Part shown: in pieces, positions 8,062 to 17,706 of the stretch
How the letters are laid out: the number at the start of each line of letters is the position of its first letter
Position numbering within the stretch: position 1 is the first letter of the stretch
NCBI RefSeq assembly: GCF_017353185.1
Contig: NZ_JAFMYV010000012.1
Location: 62,001-126,000 of the forward strand
Length of the DNA: 64,000 nucleotides
Direction: 5' to 3'
Source: Fibrella rubiginis
GTDB taxonomy: Bacteria; Bacteroidota; Bacteroidia; Cytophagales; Spirosomataceae
Program-made: the position numbers and the translations under genes
Notes under the pieces: model-generated
Seen by the model: the letters and a program-made list of their open reading frames with translations, nothing else
Database searches by the model: none
What the model was told of the DNA's origin: nothing

Positions 8062-10743
8062 ATGCCCCCTACTTTTCCTACTAAACCTCTTTCTTTTTCG
8101 CCCATGAACCCGTCTCCAACCTACTCTAATGGCTACGCCGGTGAACACACCGACCACCTGCTACCCAACAACCCCTTCGTCGACGAGGTAATCCTAGAAG
8201 CCTTCGAGCCCGCCTACGAAGAGGTAGGATACGAACAGTCGCAGTCGTTTTCGATAGAGCCCGAAAGCCCATTCATATCGGAGTTCGAAAGTAATGGCGA
8301 TAGCAGGACGGCTCCTAACCCAATGGCCGAGCAGATGGTGAGCCTGCTGGCCGAGTTGCACGACCACGAAATGAATGAAGCGCTGTTTGAACTGGCTACC
8401 GAGTTTGAAGACGTTGCCATGAGCCGGGTAGTGAACGAAGCAGGTGGGGGTTATTCGCTTCGCACGGTCAGTGAGTTGCGTAACCACGCCGCCCCGCTCA
8501 TCTACGAGCTTGAAACCATGATTGGTAAGATGGCCGACGAAGCCGAAACTACTGATCTGGCCAGCAAGAGCGAAGCCGAACTGGAACAGTTTTTCGACAA
8601 ATACCTCACCGAACACGAAGGCTTCTCACCGCGCTTCGAACTGTTTTTTGGCAAAGTCTTTCGGGCAGTGAAAAGTGTAGCGAGACGGGCGGTCGACGCG
8701 GCTAGAAAGGTAGGCTCAACGGTGGTTAACGTCGTAAAAAAGGGGGTTGAGTTTGCCGGAAAATTCCTGCCTATCGGTACGCTGCTGAATCAGCTCAAAA
8801 AGCTGGTGATGCCTCTGGTAAACAAGGTTATCAACTTTGCCATCAACAAGATTCCAGCACCGTTGCAGCCTGTAGCCCGGCAGTTTGTGAACAAGCTCAT
8901 GAACCGCGAATCGTTCGAGACCCAGTCGACGTATGAACTGGAAAACTACACCGATGAATCTGAGGGTGAGCAATCTACCACCTACGAAATCAACGAGATA
9001 CAGCAGGAATTTAATGCCCGCGTGGCCAATCTGCTGTTTTCGGCCAATGAGCAGGAAAACGAGGTTACGGTGCAACAGTACGTGCAGGAAAACGAACAGC
9101 CGCAGCAGGAAGACGAAGCCGACACGCTGGCCTTGGCACGCGAGCAGTTTGTGCGTGAACTAAGCGAGCTAAAAGACGGCGAAGACCCTACACCCGCCAT
9201 TCAGCGGTTCCTGCCGGCGATATTACCCGTTTTGCGTATCGCCCTCAGAATCATTGGGCGCGACAAAGTAGTCAACTTCCTGGGGGGGCTGGTATCGCAA
9301 CTTATTGGTAAGCTGTTGGGCAATACCCTGAAGCAATATCATGGTGCGCTGGGCAACGCCGTAGCCGATATTGGTCTGAAACTATTGACGCTCGAAACGC
9401 CTGGACAAACCCAAGAAACGGTGAGCTACGAAGCCTATGCCTCGACTGTAGAAGAGATTTTGACTGAGATTGGCTCGAAACCCGAAAACTACACTGCCGA
9501 CTCCGAAACGGTGCAAAACCTAGTGGCTGAAGCCTTTGAGCGGGCTGCCGCAAATAATTTTCCGACCGGTATGGTGAAGCCCACGCTTCGGCAGGTATCG
9601 GTGAAAGGCATGTGGATGCGGATGCCACGCAGCCGGGGGGCCCAGAAAACCTACCGCAAGTTTTCGCACCCGTTTCCTGTCACCATCGCGCCGCGGGTGG
9701 CCCATCTTATCAAAACGTTCAAGGGACAGTCGCTGGCGAGTTTTTTGAAAGATAAACTGGGGTTGCCCATCAACCAGCCCATTAAGGCCACTGTACACGT
9801 GTATGAGGCAATTCACCTTACTAAGCTACCCCTTATTGCCCGCGCCGAAAAACTACCGGGTCTGAATAGTTCACACTGGTCGGCTTACTGTCAGTTCCAC
9901 CCGCTGACCGTTGAGGCAGCTTCACTTTTGCTACACGAACCCCTACTGGGCAAAGACGTCGATGCCAAGTTCCTACAGTCACGGAGCCGCATCAGCACTG
10001 GGCAACGGTTCTATTTCCTCGAAGTTCCTGGAGCCCGCGTCCAAATACCGCTCGGAGCTGGCCATGTGGTGCGGCCACAACTACCGAGTAGTCCGGGAAG
10101 TATAATGCCGTCGCCAAAGGTGCAAATGCCCATTCCCCGGTCAAGCGATGCGCAGGCGGTGCTGAATTTCCTGAAGAGCGATATACATTTCAACTTCTTT
10201 TTCAGCAACGAAGATGCCCGTATCATTGGACAGAAGCTGGCTGGTGGAGACTACCTCTCCGCGGCAGGCACAGTGCGCGAAGTGGTGCGTGACATCCTAA
10301 CTAATACCCTTCTTCGCAACGTACCCAGCAAAGTGAAAATCATTCACGAGGCTGTTCCAGAGCTGTATCTTGAAAACTTTGAGCCCGCCCAAGAGCAATT
10401 TCTGGGGGGCGTGGGGCGTGCCATTGGCGGGGCCGTGGTGAAATATGGGAAAGCAGCATTGACCAAACTGGTTGAGAAGCTGATCGAGAAATTTGCCGAG
10501 GTGGTGCGCAATGCGGTGGTTACCTACCTGCGCAACCGGAAGCAGGAGTTCATCAGCGCCGCCACTCATCAGGATGGGGTTACCGTGAAAGTGAGTTTCA
10601 CCAACGTGCCGGTGATGGCAAAAATAAGGCTGATCATCAACGCCATGAAAGGCAAAGCCAGCCTCGGCGACCTCACTGACTTTACGCTGCCTTCGCTGCC
10701 TTCGCCTGCGATCATCATTGTGGGTGGCCGCCGTTTTGACTGA
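8062..10743 (+). CDS. Large unrecognised protein with amphipathic helical blocks, first gene of a four-gene cluster
   Basis: 893 residues, no signal peptide and no family I can name. The acidic N-terminus carries two short related motifs, NNPFVDEVILEAFEP and ESPFISEFES. Two amphipathic, lysine-rich, Val/Ala-rich blocks (roughly residues 190-285, and 790-850 with GGVGRAIGGAVVKYGKAAL) look like membrane-interacting helices. Between them are Glu/Gln-rich segments and a more globular middle (residues ~520-760). The start is set at the ATG at 8062; an in-frame TTG lies 9 bp upstream. It is followed after only 8 bp by the HEXXH protein, so the two are almost certainly co-transcribed. Proteins with short PF-E-FE motifs occur among accessory and effector genes of extracellular contractile systems, but no tail genes are seen here, so that link is weak. 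Confidence 0.75.
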   Translation: MPPTFPTKPLSFSPMNPSPTYSNGYAGEHTDHLLPNNPFVDEVILEAFEPAYEEVGYEQSQSFSIEPESPFISEFESNGDSRTAPNPMAEQMVSLLAELHDHEMNEALFELATEFEDVAMSRVVNEAGGGYSLRTVSELRNHAAPLIYELETMIGKMADEAETTDLASKSEAELEQFFDKYLTEHEGFSPRFELFFGKVFRAVKSVARRAVDAARKVGSTVVNVVKKGVEFAGKFLPIGTLLNQLKKLVMPLVNKVINFAINKIPAPLQPVARQFVNKLMNRESFETQSTYELENYTDESEGEQSTTYEINEIQQEFNARVANLLFSANEQENEVTVQQYVQENEQPQQEDEADTLALAREQFVRELSELKDGEDPTPAIQRFLPAILPVLRIALRIIGRDKVVNFLGGLVSQLIGKLLGNTLKQYHGALGNAVADIGLKLLTLETPGQTQETVSYEAYASTVEEILTEIGSKPENYTADSETVQNLVAEAFERAAANNFPTGMVKPTLRQVSVKGMWMRMPRSRGAQKTYRKFSHPFPVTIAPRVAHLIKTFKGQSLASFLKDKLGLPINQPIKATVHVYEAIHLTKLPLIARAEKLPGLNSSHWSAYCQFHPLTVEAASLLLHEPLLGKDVDAKFLQSRSRISTGQRFYFLEVPGARVQIPLGAGHVVRPQLPSSPGSIMPSPKVQMPIPRSSDAQAVLNFLKSDIHFNFFFSNEDARIIGQKLAGGDYLSAAGTVREVVRDILTNTLLRNVPSKVKIIHEAVPELYLENFEPAQEQFLGGVGRAIGGAVVKYGKAALTKLVEKLIEKFAEVVRNAVVTYLRNRKQEFISAATHQDGVTVKVSFTNVPVMAKIRLIINAMKGKASLGDLTDFTLPSLPSPAIIIVGGRRFD

Positions 10744-10751
10744 TCAAGGCT

Positions 10752-12029
10752 ATGACCACAGCAACCCTCGCTCCGCTCACGTTGGCCCGGTCACGGCAAC
10801 TGGTGCGGCGCCAACTGGAACACTGGCTACAGGCCACCCGCCGGCTGGCGGCGTTCGAGCAACTGGCCTCGCCGGGTGCCTGGCAGGGAATTGACCATAC
10901 GCTGAGTGTTAATATCCGGCAGTTCCTGACTCAGGCTATTACCAATCTGAAACTAAATGGACAGCAGTTGGAGACCCGGCTGGGCAACGCTAAATCTGAA
11001 GCCGACCTAACTGCTATCCGAAGCGATCTGATTCAGTTTCGTCAGCACTATGTGCAGTGCGAAACAACGGTTCATCTCTACACTGATGCGATCAATTCGC
11101 GCACCACAGCCTACATCGCGGCGCTGATGCGAGCCTGCGACGTACTCTGTATGCAAAGCATGCAGGAATTACTGTCGCGAATAAACAACACACCGCCGCC
11201 ACCCGTGATGACCTACATCGATAAAGGTCTCGGCGCGTCTATTCTGAAAGCGGGGCTCCGGCTCTGGGACCAGTCTACCAGTCCTGTGGCGGTAGTCAAG
11301 ATAACGCAGCATAACCTGTTCCGACCCACGGCGGCCATCCACGAAACGGGTCACCAGGTGGCGCACATACTCGACTGGAACCGTGAACTGTCACACGCCC
11401 TGCGGGCAGGCTTACGTGAACGGTCAGCGTTGGCGGCCGACGAGTTTGCGGGCTGGGCGTCGGAGATTGCCGCCGATGCGTTTGCCTTTGTACACACGGG
11501 CTATGCCGCCGTGGCTGCCCTGCACGACGTAGTAGCGGGTTCGGCGGGTGCCGTAACGCAATACAACATCGGCGATCCGCACCCCATCTCCTACCTGCGG
11601 GTGCTGCTTGGCCTCGAAATGTGTCGACAATGGTTTGGACTTGGCCCGTGGGATGATCTGGAAACGTCGTGGACGGGTTTTTATCAACCCCGCAACCGGG
11701 CAGGCCACGGGGCGCAGGTCATTGACAGCTGTGTGCCGCTACTACCCCAGGCCGTTGGTATCATTCTTAAACAACGGTATAAAGCGTTTGGTCAGCGAGC
11801 GTTGTCAGATATCATTAACCCATTGAGGGTCAAGCCTGAGGAGTTGTTAAAGCTGGAGCGTATTGCCGGACCGGGGCTGTTTACCAACCACGGCTGGATT
11901 TGGAAAGAGGCCCTTCGCCTATTGGCACTTAGCGGCTATAAAATTGCCATCAGCGATAATCCTGCCGAGGAATATAAGCAACAGGAAGACTGGATGCAGA
12001 AACTCGGCTGGTCTGTGAATCTTAACTAA
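10752..12029 (+). CDS. HEXXH metallopeptidase-like protein
   Basis: 425 residues. Residues 197-201 read HETGH (HEXXH zinc motif: His197, Glu198, His201). A helix with ASEIAADAF follows about 40 residues later, giving a possible third ligand at Glu238 and Asp242 as in gluzincins. The N-terminal ~130 residues are helical and lack a signal peptide, so the protein is cytoplasmic or exported by a non-Sec route. I do not recognise a named peptidase family. It starts 8 bp after the previous gene and is followed 21 bp later by a small Thr/Gln-rich protein, forming one transcription unit. A substrate or maturation partner encoded by the 893-residue neighbour would be a natural guess, but nothing in the sequence proves it. 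Confidence 0.7.
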   Translation: MTTATLAPLTLARSRQLVRRQLEHWLQATRRLAAFEQLASPGAWQGIDHTLSVNIRQFLTQAITNLKLNGQQLETRLGNAKSEADLTAIRSDLIQFRQHYVQCETTVHLYTDAINSRTTAYIAALMRACDVLCMQSMQELLSRINNTPPPPVMTYIDKGLGASILKAGLRLWDQSTSPVAVVKITQHNLFRPTAAIHETGHQVAHILDWNRELSHALRAGLRERSALAADEFAGWASEIAADAFAFVHTGYAAVAALHDVVAGSAGAVTQYNIGDPHPISYLRVLLGLEMCRQWFGLGPWDDLETSWTGFYQPRNRAGHGAQVIDSCVPLLPQAVGIILKQRYKAFGQRALSDIINPLRVKPEELLKLERIAGPGLFTNHGWIWKEALRLLALSGYKIAISDNPAEEYKQQEDWMQKLGWSVNLN

Positions 12030-12050
12030 CCCCCTAACCAAGTTCCGATC

Positions 12051-12458
12051 ATGGCAACCTCATCTAAAAAAAGTGGTCCAACCCAATCAACCAATACAAA
12101 CATGGAAACGACACAGGAGCAAACGAAAAACGCTGAAGACCAGCCAGCCACAGACACGCCGGAAGCTACCGCAACGAAAACCGGCAATACGTCTTCGTTG
12201 TACCCACAGGTGCATAATGAGGCTGACATTGAAGAGGTTATAAAACGAAATGCCTGGTTAACGCAGAACTATAACGACCTGAGCAAAAAGGTAGATGCAT
12301 TAACCAAGCAGACATCGGAGAGTTTAACGCAGGCGCTTGTCCAGGCAATACACAAACTAACGGATGACTTACCTGGCAGACAAAACAACCAGCCAACCGA
12401 CAACCTCAAAAAACGGCTGGAGGTGCTGCGCACCAATTACCCTAACACCCTGATTTAG
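12051..12458 (+). CDS. Small hydrophilic protein, possibly coiled-coil
   Basis: 135 residues. The first ~50 are low complexity and rich in Ser, Thr, Asn, Glu and Ala (MATSSKKSGPTQSTNTNMET...), with no signal peptide. The rest is helical with a heptad-like stretch (NDLSKKVDALTKQTSESLTQ) that could form a short coiled coil. No recognised domain. Its position between the HEXXH protein and the 419-residue protein, 21 bp and 39 bp from its neighbours, ties it to this cluster. Confidence 0.7.
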   Translation: MATSSKKSGPTQSTNTNMETTQEQTKNAEDQPATDTPEATATKTGNTSSLYPQVHNEADIEEVIKRNAWLTQNYNDLSKKVDALTKQTSESLTQALVQAIHKLTDDLPGRQNNQPTDNLKKRLEVLRTNYPNTLI

Positions 12459-12497
12459 CCCCTCACATACCCCTTCCCTCTTAATCATCTCCTCGTC

Positions 12498-13757
12498 ATG
12501 TCAGCTACCCTGAACCTCATCAAAGCCTATAATGCGTTGTATGTCAACGAAATTTCGCCGGCCAATCCCCCTCCAGCCTCGCTGCCTAACTACAGAAACA
12601 CGATGGGGCCAATCATTTCCCGATGGACTTTCCCTGGGCCACCAGCCTTAGGTCCGGGGAAAATTGATGAGGTGGAAAGCGAAGCGAGCATCAACCAGTT
12701 CATCTCAATGCCTGACGCCGGTGTTATCGAAAACTGCATTGGCTTCCATTGGTATGATTTAATGTTTAACATCAGTTTCAACGATCCCAGACGCGTTAAT
12801 GGACTTGCCCTTGGAGCGCAACCTGAAAAACAATTTCCACCTTATCACCTGATCTTCGCTTATCTGATCGAAAACACCCGCATCATTCCCATATTCGAGC
12901 GGCTCATTCAAAAATTCATGACGAGCGAAGATTTTGGGCATGCCAGCGAGTTTACCGCTCACTGGATTCGCAATACGCAGAGTCTGTTCTACAAAGACAT
13001 GCATATTCCGAATTTCCGGCCGTTGATTTCATCCCTTTTACCCAGTTTCGACGCCAGCCGACGTAACGCGTATTACCGTTTGTTTGGCCTAGAGCTGAGC
13101 CACGGTAACCAGGATAACTCGCCGGTACCGTTTGTGAAACCATCCAGCTTCAACCAGAGCTTTGTACCACTGCTGGAAAACTTATTACGCGAGATCTGGC
13201 AGGGTATTATCAACCATCGCAACACCAGCGGTGCTAACACCACAGACGTGGTTGCACTGGCTGATTCGGCCCGGTTGCTCAAAGACCTGCTCCTGTCTCG
13301 CCGTAACGCCAGCTTAGACCTCTCGCTTTACGAAACCAGCAGCCTCTCGAAAGAGGAGTTTTTCTCGGTCATCATGCTCGAGTGGTTTTACCAGGTTATT
13401 GCCTCCAACACCGATCTGGTGAGGGAGTTGAACGCAGAAGCCGTCATGCCGCACGAACGGTTGGCTATTCTCGGTAAATTAGTTGGTATTACGCCCCATT
13501 CTAAATCACGCGATCTATTTGAATTGGCTCCACTGCTGGCCATTTTCCTGCGACTCATGGAAGAAGGTTATTACGATGATCCAGCGAATATTAACGCCCT
13601 TTTCGACCCCAGCGTGCCCAATACCTTCGCCAAAGAAATCTCGCTCATCATTACACTCTGGCAAAAAACCACGGGTCGTAACCTGAAACAAATGCCGAAC
13701 ACCTCTTATGCCAGCAACGGCCAACGCATGGCCAACAGTGCCGTGCTGGTGAGGTAA
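12498..13757 (+). CDS. Unrecognised 419-residue protein, last gene of the cluster
   Basis: A cytoplasmic-looking protein without signal peptide or obvious membrane segments. It is mostly helical, with aromatic-rich pieces (GFHWYDLMFNISFNDPR, MLEWFYQVIASNTDLV). I recognise no catalytic motif or family. It ends the same-strand run that began at 8062 and is closed by the strong bidirectional terminator at 13778-13819. Gene order and tight spacing argue that all four products work together. Confidence 0.75.
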   Translation: MSATLNLIKAYNALYVNEISPANPPPASLPNYRNTMGPIISRWTFPGPPALGPGKIDEVESEASINQFISMPDAGVIENCIGFHWYDLMFNISFNDPRRVNGLALGAQPEKQFPPYHLIFAYLIENTRIIPIFERLIQKFMTSEDFGHASEFTAHWIRNTQSLFYKDMHIPNFRPLISSLLPSFDASRRNAYYRLFGLELSHGNQDNSPVPFVKPSSFNQSFVPLLENLLREIWQGIINHRNTSGANTTDVVALADSARLLKDLLLSRRNASLDLSLYETSSLSKEEFFSVIMLEWFYQVIASNTDLVRELNAEAVMPHERLAILGKLVGITPHSKSRDLFELAPLLAIFLRLMEEGYYDDPANINALFDPSVPNTFAKEISLIITLWQKTTGRNLKQMPNTSYASNGQRMANSAVLVR

Positions 13758-13777
13758 GTTGACTACAGAATTCACTA

Positions 13778-13819
13778 CCTTACAAAAAAAGCCCGCTCTA
13801 GCGGGCTTTTTTTGTAAGG
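13778..13819. terminator. Bidirectional Rho-independent terminator
   Basis: CCTTACAAAAAAAGCCCGC, a 4-nt loop, then GCGGGCTTTTTTTGTAAGG. The GC stem is flanked by an A-tract and a T-tract, so it serves both the plus-strand cluster ending at 13757 and the minus-strand sigma-factor gene ending at 13835. Confidence 0.9.
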
Positions 13820-13834
13820 TTCAACTTGAATACC

Positions 13835-14698
13835 TTATCCCAAATACGTCTTCAAGGCTTTTGACCTTGACGTATGGCGCAGGCGGCGGATGGCTTTCTC
13901 CTTGATCTGCCGAACGCGCTCGCGGGTGAGGTTAAACTTCTCCCCGATCTCTTCCAGCGTCATAGCGTGTTCGCCGTTGAGGCCGAAGTAGAGCGTGATC
14001 ACGTCGGCTTCGCGCTGGGTGAGCGTCGAGAGGGCACGTTGTACTTCCTTGCGCAGCGAGTCGTTGATAAGGCCCGAATCAGGCTTGTCTTCGCCATCGT
14101 TTTCGAGCACGTCGAGCAGGCTGTTTTCTTCACCCTGCACAAACGGCGCATCCATCGACACGTGGCGACCCGAAATTTTCAGCGTATCGACTACTTCAGC
14201 AGGCGAAATATCAAGCACTGCAGCCAGTTCTTCCGGCGACGGCTCCCGCTCGAATTTCTGCTCCAGGTCAGAGAACGTCTTCGATATTTTGTTCAGCGAA
14301 CCTACCCGGTTCAGGGGCAGCCGCACAATACGTGACTGTTCAGCAAGGGCTTGCAAAATAGACTGACGGATCCACCAAACGGCGTACGAAATGAATTTAA
14401 AACCGCGGGTTTCGTCGAAACGCTGCGCGGCTTTGATCAGGCCGAGGTTGCCCTCGTTGATCAAATCGCCCAGTGACAAACCCTGGTTCTGGTATTGCTT
14501 GGCAACAGATACTACGAAACGCAAGTTGGCCTTGGTGAGTCGCTCCAGCGACAGTTGGTCGCCTTCCCGGATCTTCTGGGCCAGCGTAACCTCCTCGTCG
14601 GGCGTCAGCAGGTCAACCTTACCAATCTCCTGGAGGTACTTATCCAGCGACTGGCTTTCGCGGTTGGTAATCTGTTTTGAAATCTTTAGCTGTCTCAT
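13835..14698 (-). CDS. rpoD: RNA polymerase primary sigma factor (sigma-70, RpoD/SigA)
   Basis: 287 residues, the short Bacteroidota form without the N-terminal region 1.1 and the non-conserved insert. Region 1.2 is [10 protein letters not shown]. Region 2 contains [17 protein letters not shown], then [16 protein letters not shown]. Region 3 is [20 protein letters not shown]. Region 4.2 is the [23 protein letters not shown], which contacts the -35/-33 element. It directs housekeeping transcription; in this phylum the promoters are -33 TTG and -7 TAnnTTTG. It lies downstream of pnp on the same strand with a 72-bp gap. A decayed copy of its last codons lies at 7856-7936. Confidence 0.97.
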   Translation of the reverse strand: MRQLKISKQITNRESQSLDKYLQEIGKVDLLTPDEEVTLAQKIREGDQLSLERLTKANLRFVVSVAKQYQNQGLSLGDLINEGNLGLIKAAQRFDETRGFKFISYAVWWIRQSILQALAEQSRIVRLPLNRVGSLNKISKTFSDLEQKFEREPSPEELAAVLDISPAEVVDTLKISGRHVSMDAPFVQGEENSLLDVLENDGEDKPDSGLINDSLRKEVQRALSTLTQREADVITLYFGLNGEHAMTLEEIGEKFNLTRERVRQIKEKAIRRLRHTSRSKALKTYLG

Positions 14699-14770
14699 GA
14701 TGTGCTGAGGATGGTATGCACAGGTAGTAAATAGGCGCGTTGCCTACCTACTACCTATATTTTCAACAAG

Positions 14771-16906
14771 TTACGCCTTGGTATTGTTCTCCGGGCGGGG
14801 CAGCAATGCCTTACGAGATAAACGATATTTGCCCGTCTTTTTGTCGATTTCAACTAATTTAACCCGCACGGTTTCACCCACCTGGAAAACACCATCCATC
14901 GTTTCGAGACGTTCCCATTTCACTTCAGAAATGTGTAATAGTCCGTCTTTTCCCGGTAGGAACTCCACAAAGGCACCAAATGGCTGAATCGTTTTCACTT
15001 TGCCGTCGTAGATTTCGCCTACTTCGGCAGTGGCCGTGATGCCTTTTACGCGGCTAACGGCCTTATCCATGCTTTCTTTGTTGGTAGCATAAATGCTCAC
15101 AAAGCCAGCACCATCGCGCTCTTCAATGTTGACCGTAGCCCCCGATTCGCGCTGAATTTCCTGTACCACCTTGCCGCCGGGTCCGATAACCGAGCCGATC
15201 TGGTCCTGCGCAATCTTGATCACGTAGGCACGGGGAGCAAACGGTTTCAGGTCGGGCTTCACCGCAGACAGACCCTTCATCATTTCGCCCAGGATGTGCA
15301 GCCGGCCAGCCTTCGCCTGATGCAGGGCTTCGGTCAGGATTTCGTACGAAAGCCCATTCACTTTCATGTCCATCTGCACGGCGGTGATTCCTTTTTCACT
15401 ACCCGTTACCTTGAAGTCCATGTCGCCGAGGTGATCTTCATCACCCAGGATGTCCGACAGCACAGCGTACTTGCCGGTGGCTTCGTCGGTAATCAGGCCC
15501 ATGGCAATACCGGCTACGGGTGCTTTGATTTTGATACCGGCGTCCATCAGGGCCAGCGTACCAGCGCATACCGTTGCCATTGACGACGACCCGTTCGACT
15601 CCAGAATGTCGGATACGATACGGATGGTATACGGGTTATCCTGACCTTCGGGCAACATGCCTTTCAGGGCGCGGTGGGCCAGATTACCGTGACCAATTTC
15701 GCGGCGGGATGCCCCCCGGTTAGGTTTCACCTCACCCGTTGAGAAGCCGGGGAAGTTATAGTGCAACAGGAATTTGTTGTAACCCTGCTGCAAGGCCTGA
15801 TCCACAATCTGCTCATCGAGCTTGGTTCCCAGCGTTACGGTCGTCATCGACTGCGTTTCGCCGCGGGTAAACACCGCCGAACCGTGAGCACGGGGCAGGT
15901 AATCGACTTCGCACTGAATAGGCCGGATCTCGTCGAGCTTGCGGCTATCAAGGCGGTAACGTTCGTTGAGTACCAGGTTCCGTGAGGCTTCCCACACCAC
16001 GTCGCTGAAATATGTTTTGATCAGACCAGTATTTACTTCCGTGCCTTCGGGCAATGAAGCAATGTATTCTTCACGAACGGCCTTGAAGCCTTCCGAACGC
16101 GCTTTTTTGCTTGCCTGGCCTTTCAGCGCTACCTCATATACCTTATCATACGTAGCGGCGTGAACGGCTTTGCGCAGGTCTTCGTCGTGCGTTTCGTGGT
16201 TGTACGTCCGCTTTTCGGTCTTGCCTACTTTGGCTTCCAGTTCTTTCTGCGCAGCTACCTGCACCTTAATAGCGTCATGGGCTATTTTCAGGGCCTCAAC
16301 TACTTCTTCTTCCGAACATTCTTTCATTTCGCCTTCCACCATGTTGATGTCATTGGCGTTGGCGGCTACGATCAGGTCGAGTGTAGCGCGTTCCAGTTCA
16401 GAAGTAAGCGGGTTGATTTTGTACTGACCATCAATCTTGGCCACGCGCACCTCCGAAATCGGCCCGTTGAAGGGAATGTCAGAAACGGCAAGGGCAGCCG
16501 AGGCGGCCAGGGCGGCAAGTTGATCGGGCTGTACTTCGGGGTCAGCTGAGATCATGGTGATCATGACCTGGGTATCGCCGTGAAAATCTTCGGGGAAGGT
16601 GGGGCGCAGCGCACGGTCTACCAGACGGGAGATCAGGATCTCATAATCTGACAGCCGACCTTCGCGGCGCTGGAAGCTACCGGGGATTTTACCGGCAGAA
16701 GCAAATTTTTCCTGATAATCGACCGAAAGGGGCAAAAAATCAATGCCTTCGCGGGCATCTTTGCTGGCCACTACGGTGGCTAGCAGCATGGTGTCGCCGA
16801 GGCGAACAACAACGGCTCCATCAGCCTGGCGGGCCAATTTTCCGGTTTCGATGGTGATCTCCCGACCATCGGGCAGCGCAACAGTTTGCGTGGTGATTTG
16901 AAACAT
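14771..16906 (-). CDS. pnp: Polynucleotide phosphorylase
   Basis: 711 residues, the full length for PNPase. Two RNase PH domains with a helical linker come first: the first has [19 protein letters not shown], the second has [14 protein letters not shown] and a [30 protein letters not shown] segment with the catalytic acidic residues. A KH domain follows ([20 protein letters not shown]) and then an S1 RNA-binding domain ([20 protein letters not shown]). The enzyme degrades RNA 3'-5' by phosphorolysis and can add tails. It lies downstream of rpsO on the minus strand, the rpsO-pnp order widespread in bacteria, though 290 bp apart and with an rpsO terminator in between. Confidence 0.97.
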   Translation of the reverse strand: MFQITTQTVALPDGREITIETGKLARQADGAVVVRLGDTMLLATVVASKDAREGIDFLPLSVDYQEKFASAGKIPGSFQRREGRLSDYEILISRLVDRALRPTFPEDFHGDTQVMITMISADPEVQPDQLAALAASAALAVSDIPFNGPISEVRVAKIDGQYKINPLTSELERATLDLIVAANANDINMVEGEMKECSEEEVVEALKIAHDAIKVQVAAQKELEAKVGKTEKRTYNHETHDEDLRKAVHAATYDKVYEVALKGQASKKARSEGFKAVREEYIASLPEGTEVNTGLIKTYFSDVVWEASRNLVLNERYRLDSRKLDEIRPIQCEVDYLPRAHGSAVFTRGETQSMTTVTLGTKLDEQIVDQALQQGYNKFLLHYNFPGFSTGEVKPNRGASRREIGHGNLAHRALKGMLPEGQDNPYTIRIVSDILESNGSSSMATVCAGTLALMDAGIKIKAPVAGIAMGLITDEATGKYAVLSDILGDEDHLGDMDFKVTGSEKGITAVQMDMKVNGLSYEILTEALHQAKAGRLHILGEMMKGLSAVKPDLKPFAPRAYVIKIAQDQIGSVIGPGGKVVQEIQRESGATVNIEERDGAGFVSIYATNKESMDKAVSRVKGITATAEVGEIYDGKVKTIQPFGAFVEFLPGKDGLLHISEVKWERLETMDGVFQVGETVRVKLVEIDKKTGKYRLSRKALLPRPENNTKA

Positions 16907-17144
16907 ACTACAGGTTTTGATTCTCGCTACAACAGCTTTAAAAACATCGGTTTATCCTACTCCTACCGCTTTCACCACAAAAAGAAGCACCGTTAATGAT
17001 TTTCAACCCAACGCATACAACTAACGATGGCTGGGGGTACACCCACAAGGTCTTCGATTTAAAGTTAAGAGTTTGAACAGGGGCAAAAGTCACCCTATTC
17101 GTCGTTACGTAGATTGGCCTTCGAACCACCTAAAGGGGTCTATA

Positions 17145-17177
17145 AGAAAACAGGGAACCCGGTAATGAGTTCCCTGT
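17145..17177 (-). terminator. Rho-independent terminator after rpsO
   Basis: On the minus strand: CAGGGAAC, a 10-nt loop, GTTCCCTG, then TTTTCTT. It sits 20 bp after the rpsO stop codon and separates rpsO from pnp. The remaining ~240 bp up to the pnp start (16907-17144) hold no gene I can support; they presumably contain the pnp promoter. Confidence 0.8.
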
Positions 17178-17196
17178 TTGGTGCAGCTGCATCCGC

Positions 17197-17472
17197 TTAC
17201 TTACGAATGTTTAGTGCTGCTAGAATGGCCCGGTAGCGGGTAATATCTTTTTGCTGGAGGTAATCCAACATGCGACGCCGCTTACCTACCAGTTTCAGCA
17301 ATCCCTGACGGGTGCTGTAATCATGCTTGTGCGCTTTGAGGTGCTCAGTCAAATGATTGATCCGGTACGTAAACAACGCGATCTGAGATTCTGCCGAACC
17401 AGTGTCCCCCGGAGTCTTCTGGGCACCCTGCGTGGCGAAAATTTCCTGTTTTTTTTCAGATGGTAAATACAT
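17197..17472 (-). CDS. rpsO: 30S ribosomal protein S15
   Basis: 91 residues, normal length. Family-typical segments are [29 protein letters not shown] and [25 protein letters not shown]15 binds 16S rRNA helices 20-22 early in small-subunit assembly. It has its own terminator downstream, and pnp follows. Confidence 0.97.
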   Translation of the reverse strand: MYLPSEKKQEIFATQGAQKTPGDTGSAESQIALFTYRINHLTEHLKAHKHDYSTRQGLLKLVGKRRRMLDYLQQKDITRYRAILAALNIRK

Positions 17473-17524
17473 CGTCAGACAGCTTTTTGTTTACAACATT
17501 TGTTTAAAGAGCCGCAAAGGTAAG

Positions 17525-17706
17525 GAAATGATTTGGGATTTTGGATTGGGGATACATGATTTCGGATTGGGGATTGCGGATTGCGGATTATTGCTGACGC
17601 ATGGGTTTGTTCCCGAGTAAGCCTGCGCTGGCGTCAGCAATAATCCGCAATCCGCAATCCCCAATCCGAAATCATGTATCCCCAATCCAAAATCCCAAAT
17701 CATTTC
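17525..17706. repeat. Perfect long inverted repeat (76-bp arms, 30-bp loop)
   Basis: Arms 17525-17600 and 17631-17706 are exact reverse complements. Each arm is itself a chain of short related words (GGATTGGGGATT, GCGGATTGCGGATT, GATTTGGGATTTTGGATT) and ends at the loop in TTGCTGACGC/GCGTCAGCAA. The right arm overlaps the last codon and stop of the XRE gene. It lies between two genes in tandem orientation. The 76-bp identity is far longer than a terminator needs. Confidence 0.92.

Noticed and set aside
16938-17129. 63-residue minus-strand frame between pnp and rpsO
   Set aside because: No family features; it runs through the pnp upstream region.
17402-17703. Open frames on both strands encoding repeated FGLGI/ADCGLL words
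   Set aside because: They are the translation of the 76-bp-arm inverted repeat, present on both strands because the DNA is palindromic. No start signals or homology.
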